DNA of 64,000 bases from Galaxea fascicularis. Lineage: Eukaryota; Cnidaria; Anthozoa; Scleractinia; Euphylliidae. The notes beneath the pieces were generated by a model. That model was not told the origin of the DNA. It made no database searches and saw only the letters and a list, made by a program, of their open reading frames with translations. Position numbers and translations under genes: made by a program. This document shows positions 56,766-64,000 of the stretch, in pieces (positions within the stretch are counted from its first letter, which is position 1; each line of letters opens with the position of its first letter). The stretch covers positions 2,663,501-2,727,500 of the forward strand of contig OX419345.1 of assembly GCA_948470475.1 (NCBI GenBank), read 5' to 3'.

Positions 56766-57076
56766 GTTCAGGGTAAACTGTGCCCTTTAATACTTCTTGT
56801 AAGTAATATTATCGCAAAGCTCATTACAAAACATTTGGAAGAACTAAATATTGGATGTACTCTCACCAGTTTGAGAACGCATAGTCCTCTCATTACTTGG
56901 CTGTAGGTTCAGGACAACTTGAGGCCGACGTAGGAAGTCTAAATCCACTAGCAGATTTAAACACGAGGGCGCACCAAGTTGTTCGAAGGTCGATTAGGCC
57001 TAACCTTGGATTAACTGTGTTCAAAAGCTATGGGTTTCCAAAGAAGTTAACCCGACCGAGGCGAATTTTAAAGATT

Positions 57077-57099
57077 GGGAGGGGGGAGGGGGGGAGGGG
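57077..57099 (+). other. G-quadruplex-type G-run cluster
   Basis: Four G runs (3, 6, 7 and 4 bases) separated by single A residues fit the usual G4 pattern on the plus strand. No gene is adjacent. Confidence 0.5.
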
Positions 57100-57109
57100 T
57101 CCGTGAGTA

Positions 57110-59480
57110 AAATCGTTCGATTGTGGGACTACTTGTTCTCATCATTTTTCGTCAATGAAACGATCCGTCTTGCTGATACCACTCAAACGTATCACATTAT
57201 ATGTTAGGTCTCACGAAGAGGACGACCTCGAATTATAACTTTCAACAACCTTCAAATCCTATGTTCTCAGATTTTCCGTAATTTTCAACTTTCCCCTACC
57301 CAAATATTATTCCTTGAAAACAATTCAGGAACCATTAAAGATTCACAAACTAAGCAAGGCCTCCACCCTAATGGAACCATTTTGGTTTGAATGAAATCAA
57401 GGCGAGATTTTGAAGGAAAAGCGCTGAATTATACAGTAAACTAGGCATTTAACCGGAATGCCCCCAGAAAAATCCAGCCTATCGGTTCATTATCAATCAT
57501 TACCATTGTTCAAATTAAGTAATTAACATTTTGTACAAAACATTTTCGGTCTGAAAGAATTAAGTTTGCCATTTTTCCCTTAACTTGAAGATATGTCTAA
57601 TTAAAAGTTATATACAAGCAAGAAGAAAACTTGATACTTCCGCAATTCAGCTAAATTAAGCTTGTATGTTAGCCCTCGAAGCTAGTTTCACACAAAAAAA
57701 CTGCTCCACTTTTTTCCACAAATAGTGAAACTTGAAAACCAAAACCACCGCAAAAGCCTGAGGATAGTCACAAATCGCATTTAACACAAACAACCATCAA
57801 AATTGGAAATTAATGAAAAAACACACAAGACTGAAGCTTACAATCATCTTCTTCCTGATTTTTCCAGCCTTGGAAGTATTGTAAAATCTCAGGGTTTAAC
57901 GTCGGAGTTAATACATTTTCGTTTCCTTGGCCTGACGATTGCGACGAATTGATTTCTTACCCTAGTAGAGATTTTATGAGTACAGCAAATGTGTTGGTTT
58001 CAAGAGTAGTGCTCAGCATGTGCGACGGTCGTTTATTTACTTCGTTTATCACGCTCGCTCTTATACTCCAATTGATGCGCGCGTTCCAATCGCGGAAGTT
58101 AAAGTGAGCGTAAAACTGCCTAAAGTTTCCTAAAGTCCTTTGGTCTTGATTGCTTGAAAAAAAATCGTGCCTCGCGAAGTTGATAGAAAACGTGCTGCTC
58201 GGGATGTTTTGGTCGGAATCACTGAAGAACTTTTATTCTGAAAGAAAACTTAATGACATATTCAATATTCCAGTGAACGTTTGATTTGGTATACACTGTT
58301 TTTTTGACTTCGGTCGCAACGGCAACTTCCTAGGAAGTTTGCTTGACATTTTAAGAAAACGAAAGTGTTAAGCTTGATGGAATGAATTCACACTGGCCTA
58401 AATACACACATAGGGCGAAACCATGCATACAGAACATTGAAGCTTATTGTATTTAACTTACCAATAGAAAGGATATTTTTGAAATTCTTTCCTCAGCGAC
58501 TTTTCGGACCAAATGAGGAATCCATTCAGATCTAGAATGCATCTCTGTTTATTTACGTGATTTGCTTCCTCTGTGGCGATGGAATTAGAACATGGTGCGT
58601 TTTGCGACTTTTTGCGAATCATCACCGCAAAGCATCAATTTTTTGGCATGGACAGCTCCATGACTGAATATTGTTGAAAATTGATACGGTTTGAATGAAA
58701 AAAAAATTTCATTTATGAGATGGATGCGTACAAGTCTGTAAATGGTTTAAAAGAAACCTAGATTGGTTGAAAGCCTATACATCCAGCTTGATAGGAAACG
58801 TAAGAAATTCCTTTTGCAGCCTCTCCAAGGGATTAAAGAAAGCAACTGTATTCGAGGGTGACATTTTTTTCCACGTCATGTCGGTTAGGTAACGCAAAAC
58901 TCGCCATATCGCTTTAAAAAAACAAATTCTTTCGTTCAGACGTGGTGTGTGTCAACAGGCTGGGGAAGGGAGGGTTCCGCTTTAAAATTTTCTTCTTCGT
59001 TTTGCGCATTTTTTGCCGGACGAACGACAACTTCTTCGGCTTCCTTTTCTTTGTGATTTGGTGAAGATTTAAGCAGAATATCTACTACATTTTAGATAAT
59101 TTGAGGTGTTCCTTCTTAAAATCTCTTCCTTGCAAAATAGATTTTAAAAATGTCACTGTTCAAGCTTGGGACGAGAAGAAAACAAATGCCCGTTAAAATG
59201 CCTTAAAATTCGCAACACCTAAGGGGCAATTCATGGTTATTTTTCGGTGAAATATATGCTTTTACCTACAACTAAATTAGGATTAAGTTTGGTTTTAATG
59301 AGACAATTGCGCGAGCTCAACTTCGATGAGCACTATTCGTGTTTGGCTAGGATACTTTGCGTTTTATTCATTTTTTCTCTCTTTTTAAACTTTTCAAATT
59401 CTTCTTTAATTTGTCCCAATTATCCTTTGTTTGAACAAAGTTACTAGCTTAATTGAGTCATTTTTAATCTCCGTCATCCT
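57110..59480. other. gene-free stretch, nothing recognised
   Basis: About 2.4 kb of AT-rich sequence with no exon-like segment, no tRNA-like element and no clear repeat termini. Confidence 0.35.
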
Positions 59481-59488
59481 TTCACCAT

Positions 59489-59537
59489 CACGTGTTGTGA
59501 CGTTGGAAGTAAGGTACTTATTCAATTAGATCACGTG
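59489..59537. promoter_or_regulatory. pair of E-boxes CACGTG
   Basis: CACGTG at 59489-59494 and again at 59532-59537 (as TCACGTGA), 43 bases apart and about 415-460 bases upstream of the first-exon candidate at 59950. This is typical of bHLH-ZIP (USF/MITF/Myc) targets. Confidence 0.4.
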
Positions 59538-59949
59538 ACGCTGGCAACATTTTTCTGGGTAGATAAATCTGGACAGGTTCTCCAGAAACTCTTCAGGACA
59601 AGTCTTAAAGCCATCAATAGCGTACCAACACACTTAAACTAGAAGCTCAAAGAGCTAAACAAAACAAAGTGTTGAAAATTCTCGCAGAAAAGATAACAAA
59701 GCTTTATCTTAAGGACATTTTTAACACCGGAAGTTACTTCAATTTGTAAGAATTGGCGACGATTTAATTGGGCTTAATCCAATTAAAGCTAATTGCACGT
59801 TAATTGGGATTCTGTTTGTGACGTTTAAATTAAGTGCGCTCATTAGCAGTTGGTCATTTTACGAATTACCGCGCTAGAGGTAAGACGTGTTTTTCGCAGC
59901 TCTCGGAAATCGTTCAAAGCGTTCTTCGAAGTTAACGGAAGTCGATACA

Positions 59950-60006
59950 ATGAGTGAAACAAGTGAAAACAACCAGGCCCCTCGTAAGGAAACACCAAAA
60001 GAAGAG
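59950..60006 (+). CDS. probable first coding exon of a gene extending to the right (partial)
   Basis: ATG at 59950 opens 19 codons (MSETSENNQAPRKETPKEE) and then meets a good donor (GAAGAG|GTATGA) in phase 0. The composition (Glu, Lys, Ser, Thr, Asn) is typical of a disordered N terminus. No continuing exon was recognised up to the end of the window, which is filled with repeats, so the gene would have a first intron of more than 4 kb. The protein is not recognised. It may also be a chance open segment. Confidence 0.35.
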
Positions 60007-60675
60007 GTATGAACCTACTTAATCTAAATTCATTTTTAGCTTCAATTTTTTTCGTGTCAAACAAAATTAGTAACCTGTGAAATTCGGAAATTGGACTTTA
60101 GAGCACTTCAGGAACGACCTCGGCTGCTCAAACGAAAATTTAAGCCACTTAAAAATTTCAGGGTTGTGAAAAATGGAAAAGAGAGTTTCTCTGCAGTCTG
60201 TAAAAAGTTCAAAGAAAATTGTTGAGCTGAAAGGTGACGTAACAATAGCGGCAATTAATTAAGATTAATTAACAATTAGTGTTTTACGTCAGCGAAGACT
60301 TATCTTAATTAAGCAATTAGTCAATCAAAATGAATTTATTATGAATGAATTATATTGCCGCATTGCATTAATTGGAAGATTAACTTCATTTCAGTACCAC
60401 TTTGTTCACTAAAGTATGCATCTATGCATACATTCATGGGCCATACATAAATCCATGCTCAACTTATATGAACAAACATCTACCCAAACGTAACCCAAGG
60501 TTACAACGATAGATCACGTGTAGACGCACATAAATATATCATAGATTAATCTACACTGGAAACATAGATAACATAAAACATAGATTCAGACATGCACACA
60601 CACCCGAATACAACATAAAATAAATGCATTCATCCAGATAAACAGACACAAAAGACATAAATACTTACATTAGTG

Positions 60676-61499
60676 CACAGGGAGCCCACAAGAGTTGAGA
60701 AAAAATAAATTAATAAAATTGAATTGTTCCTTTTGGTTTCCTTTAGTCTAACGCGCATATGTGGGGAGCCAGTGTTGTGCGCGAGCGCCTTGAGCTTTAT
60801 GCTAATTAGCTTTATGATAATAAACTGGCAACTCTTTCACGAAACATTTTGAACACACTCTTAAAAATAGCTTTGAACTCTTGACTTCTTCGCCGCTTTA
60901 CATCCAAATTCGACTCCAAAGAAAGCTGAATAATTTCTGAATACTCTCACCTGTTGGAATCCCGAGAAGAAATGATTTTGGGTAGAATTTCAGCTTACTT
61001 TTCGATATTTTGCGCAGTGATTGTTTTCGCAATAGCTGCGGCCAGTTACTTTTAGGCACAGTTTTGACCGTTGTGCGTACCATCAAGAGCGAAATGCTGC
61101 CTCTCCCTCCCTCCCAGGGATGTTTTGCGCGACAGCTGAAAACAGTTAAATTTCAGCTTATTTGTCGCACAAAACTCTTCACCCGCAAGGTGCCCAAAAT
61201 CACTTCTTCTCGGGATTCCAACAGGTGAGAGTATTCAGAAATTATTCAGCTTTCTTTGGAGTCGAATTTGGATGTAAAGCGGCGAAGAAGTCAAGAGTTC
61301 AAAGCTATTTTTAAGAGTGTGTTCAAAATGTTTCGTGAAAGAGTTGCCAGTTTATTATCATAAAGCTAATTAGCATAAAGCTCAAGGCGTTCGCGCACAA
61401 CACTGGCTCCCCACATATGCGCGTTAGACTAAAGGAAACCAAAAGAAACAATTCAATTTTATTAATTTATTTTTTCTCAACTCTTGTGGGCCTCCTGTG
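60676..61499. mobile_element. 824-base foldback element with ~300-base inverted arms
   Basis: Left arm 60676-60981 and right arm 61191-61499 are nearly perfect inverted repeats. They start 'cacagggagcccacaagagt' and include 'gcgcatatgtggggagccag', 'ttatgctaattagctttat' and 'ggaatcccgagaagaa'. The centre of about 210 bases is only weakly symmetric. No transposase is present. The element lies in A/C-rich 'catacata' sequence that continues on both sides. A shortened relative lies at 63028-63098. Confidence 0.85.
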
Positions 61500-62027
61500 A
61501 ACTCAGAAAGATACATACACTTCCAGAACGGCATACAGATTCCATCACATTATTGCGCATGGATTCACCAGCAAAGATAAGTACACACGTATCCATTCAT
61601 GCGCATACATGTATCAACATACATTTGTGTACATATAGATGCCACACACATCGATAAATAAAGACCAATAAATACATCGCGCAGATCAGTATACACCATA
61701 CTTTGTAATGTACTCACTAGCAGGTAAGATAAAAGACATAATTACATACATGTGCGCAGCTGGATTTGTAAATTTAAATACTGCGAGGTGCACGGAAAGG
61801 TGCAACAAGTTTAATCACGCATGCGAACATAACAACAAGATCCAAATAAATCCAAGCAACGCATGTATCGTAAAAGATGTGTCATTCGCTCGAAAAAATG
61901 TTTCAATTTTGAACTTTCCTAGGAGGCCAACTCAAGCCATGAAAGCATGGATTATAAAGTCCCAGATAGCATCGCAAAAGATGCCCTCGGGATTTCTACA
62001 ACCGTCGGGACTGAAATTTCAGGTAAT

Positions 62028-62262
62028 TCTAAGGGCCTTGGCAAAGGAGGACACATTGTTGCGGACACATTGTTGCTCATGGTGTTTTTTGGGCGTGCAA
62101 TTGCGCGGGACACAAAATGAATGTTGTGTGTCCATGCTGCGCAAACGGGGAAACATTTGTTGCGGACACAAATTTTGTGTCCGCAACAAATGTTGCGCGC
62201 GCGGGAAAATGGGGAAACATTTGTGTCGGCAACAATGTGTCCTCGTTTACTAGGGCCCTTTA
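62028..62262. mobile_element. palindromic MITE with AGGACACATTGTTG ends
   Basis: 'taagggccttggcaaaggag' and 'gacacattgttg' at the left pair with 'caacaatgtgtcc' and 'actagggccctt' at the right. Inner blocks 'acatttgttgcggacacaaa' occur in both orientations. The long open frames on both strands here arise from this palindrome and are not genes. Confidence 0.8.
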
Positions 62263-62659
62263 TAGAAAACTTTAAGCTTGACTGTAAAAGACTGTAACTT
62301 AATTTATTATTTTTTCCACAAAAGTGGTGGGCCCTGTCCCTACCCGGTGGCTCCCCCTGCGTGGTCCCTGTGGCCACAGTTGAAAAACTCGATGAATTTT
62401 TTGCGACGAAATCCAAGGCTCTGTAACTCGTGTAGCCACTACAGTTCGCCAGTAACGCGACAATTGCAACAATATGCATCCCCATCGCATGCAAAAGAGG
62501 TGTAGCGTGGTGTTGTAGACGAATACAGTGACAACTACATGCGAATTTCGTTGCAAAATGAGATATTCCTGGTGCTTTATCAGTATACGATAGTGCGCAT
62601 TGTCGAGGAAAACTTTTAGCAATTCATAGAGGTTTCAAGATTGCTCTCGTTTCGACCGA

Positions 62660-62990
62660 CATGTTGGCTCACTTGGTAGAGTACCGGATTCCCTTGCGGG
62701 AGGTCGCGGGTCCTGGCCGGACCAACACTTGGGGTCTTTAATTAACTGAGAAGAAATCTGCAAATGGTTAGACTCTAGACTTCTCGGATAAGGATGATAA
62801 ACTGTAGGTCCCATGTCACAACTCTTGTTCATGGTAATTTTGTGGGAAGTTAAAGAATCCTCACACTGATCGCTGGGATGTAGTTCCCGTGTTGTGGTCT
62901 AGCCTTTGGGTTGGTGCTTGACATTGGGTTAATCTCATTGCGCTTTTCCCCTTGGACAGAATTGTCCAAGAAAATTACTATGAAATAAAA
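62660..62990 (+). mobile_element. tRNA-derived SINE, second family
   Basis: Box A 'tggctcacttggtagagta' and box B 'ggtcgcgggtcctggccgg' are correctly spaced near the 5' end. A body of about 250 bases follows that differs from the 31021/47090 family. It ends near an A-rich 'aataaaagtggtc'. Confidence 0.75.
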
Positions 62991-63027
62991 GTGGTCTAAA
63001 CATCAGCGCGCGTCGGTTTAGGTTAAA

Positions 63028-63098
63028 CCACAGGGGGCCCTATAATTCAATTTTATTGATTTATTTTTCTCAACTCTTGTGGGACCCCCTGTGGGGAC
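63028..63098. mobile_element. deletion derivative of the foldback element
   Basis: 'attcaattttattgatttat' and 'tttctcaactcttgtggg' match the outer end of the 60676-61499 element. The segment is itself bounded by 'ccacaggggg' and 'ccccctgtgg', so almost all of the arms has been lost and only the terminus remains. Confidence 0.7.
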
Positions 63099-63164
63099 AT
63101 TTCCGCAAGCGCGTGTGACTATAAGTACACGTGATCACTGCGCGAGGCGGAGAACATATATTAT

Positions 63165-63506
63165 GCAATAGACCTTTTTACCGATACGGCGGCCATCTTG
63201 AATTCCGAGGAAATTATGGGATACCCAGGGGGCAGATGAGAAATAATGATAAAGAATACTGTGGCGTGATAACTTTAAACAATATTTTTTCGCTAACCGT
63301 AGAAACTACCGCCAAATACCGTGACGGAAAGATGTAACGCTTGTAATATTTGTTTTGGAATATGAGAGACAAGCAGTAATAAAATATCCTAAAAGCTGTG
63401 TATATCATACATTTTTGCAGTGATTGCCCCCTCGGCAGCCCATAATTTCTCGGTCAAAACAATAGAATTCAAGATGGCCGCCGTATCGGTAAAAAGGTCT
63501 ATTGAA
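63165..63506. mobile_element. MITE with AATAGACCTTTTTACCGATACGGCGGCC ends
   Basis: A 40-base terminal inverted repeat ('aatagacctttttaccgata', 'cggcggccatcttgaattc') is perfect at both ends. The similarity extends less perfectly for another 40 bases ('gaaattatggg', 'agggggca'). Its right end abuts the Penelope-like remnant at 63507. Confidence 0.85.
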
Positions 63507-64000
63507 ATATAAATGTCAGGGATTTCAATATGTTTATTCCCCGCATTCTGGTCTCTCTTTGAATGCCAAGCCTCCAGGAAATGTCTCTTGCTGTAGTCAG
63601 CTGCCTTGTCAACTATGATGGCGTGGCCAAAATCCATGCTACGGCAAAATTGGTTTGTATGTCGGCAATATTAGAATTGCTGTGCCAAACACGTACAGCT
63701 CTTCTGTGTCTTGTGGCCATAATATGCAAAATCCTAATCAAGGCAGTTCACTTTGTACACTATACATCGAGACTGAAACAGGGTAGTTTTGTCATTCGGT
63801 CTTCTAAAGATTGTACCTAAGGTGTTGAGTGGCTTAAAACCAATTTTGACTCCGTTTTTGCGCAGTACTCTCGACACAATTCAGCTACGCCTTTCACGTA
63901 GAGTAGGACAACAAATGGTGTTGTTAATTCATTTGCAGTGCTGTTAGTGTTTGAGACGCGATGTTTGGCTTTGCGACCGGAGTCATTTCTTCTGTTTCTT
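63507..64000 (-). mobile_element. decayed Penelope-like element, GIY-YIG end (cut by window edge)
   Basis: On the minus strand, pieces of one protein lie in different frames: YVKGVAEL, then VLRKNGVKIGFKPLNTL and CIVYKVNCLD followed by a stop and DFAYYGHK (the place of the GIY-YIG motif), then MDFGHAIIVD and FLEAWHSKRDQNAGNKHIEI near the C terminus. This order is that of the end of a Penelope-like reverse transcriptase with a GIY-YIG endonuclease. At least one in-frame stop and two frameshifts make it inactive. The reverse transcriptase part would lie beyond 64000. Confidence 0.75.

Noticed and set aside
56897..57106. 69-codon plus-strand frame ending in Gly/Arg
   Set aside because: Its end is only the translation of the G-run cluster; no family recognised.
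61708..62494. Open frames of ~180 codons on both strands, Cys-rich on the plus strand
   Set aside because: They cross the palindromic MITE at 62028-62262, which creates mirrored frames; no splice support, domain or signal peptide.

Overview
This is animal (intron-rich eukaryotic) DNA, AT-rich, with many short exons and a heavy load of palindromic miniature transposons and tRNA-derived SINEs. The repeat families (GGAATCC minisatellites, CTATCCAC/GGATAG palindromes, TTAACCCTTT-ended MITEs, tRNA-headed SINEs, a Penelope-like element) look like those I associate with hexacorals, so a stony coral or close relative is my best guess. That is an inference from repeat style and protein similarity, not proven here. 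There are no bacterial operons, rRNA genes or CRISPR arrays.

I rebuilt four complete genes and one partial gene exon by exon, checking that every splice phase closes. (1) 4126-16877, plus: a 20-exon gene for a 360-residue secreted protein of unknown family. All 19 introns are phase 1, and several 33-base exons are tandem duplicates encoding a Pro-Glu-x-Pro-x-Arg-Arg unit. (2) 18425-21910, minus: a three-exon gene for a ~703-residue secreted, basic, Pro- and His-rich protein, convergent with gene 1 and also without a recognised family. (3) 23806-48056, plus: an intact 49-coding-exon CLUH (clustered mitochondria homologue) gene, 1324 codons, with the ubiquitin-like N domain, Clu domain, central domain and TPR region all present. 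(4) 52171-54755, minus: a five-exon SMIM14 gene (106 residues, one membrane span), convergent with CLUH and with a perfect CRE upstream. (5) 59950-60006, plus: a probable first coding exon of a gene running out of the window to the right.

Layout: 1-4.1 kb is gene-free with a degenerate tandem repeat and nested palindromes. 4.1-16.9 kb is gene 1, with MITEs, a Penelope-like fragment, a microsatellite and a SINE in its introns. 17-18.4 kb is a short spacer with a perfect hairpin. 18.4-21.9 kb is gene 2. 21.9-23.8 kb is the divergent spacer between gene 2 and CLUH. 23.8-48.6 kb is CLUH, whose introns hold three SINE copies and many MITEs. 48.6-52.1 kb is a repeat-bearing spacer. 52.1-54.8 kb is SMIM14. 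54.8-59.9 kb is gene-poor with a decayed LINE reverse transcriptase. 60-64 kb is dominated by a large foldback element, a SINE, two MITEs and a decayed Penelope-like GIY-YIG reading frame at the right edge.

CLUH (binding of mRNAs for mitochondrial proteins) and SMIM14 (a small membrane protein of the ER in mammals) are conserved cell-biology genes with no evident functional link. The two secreted orphan genes are the least explained coding content and the best candidates for new biology.
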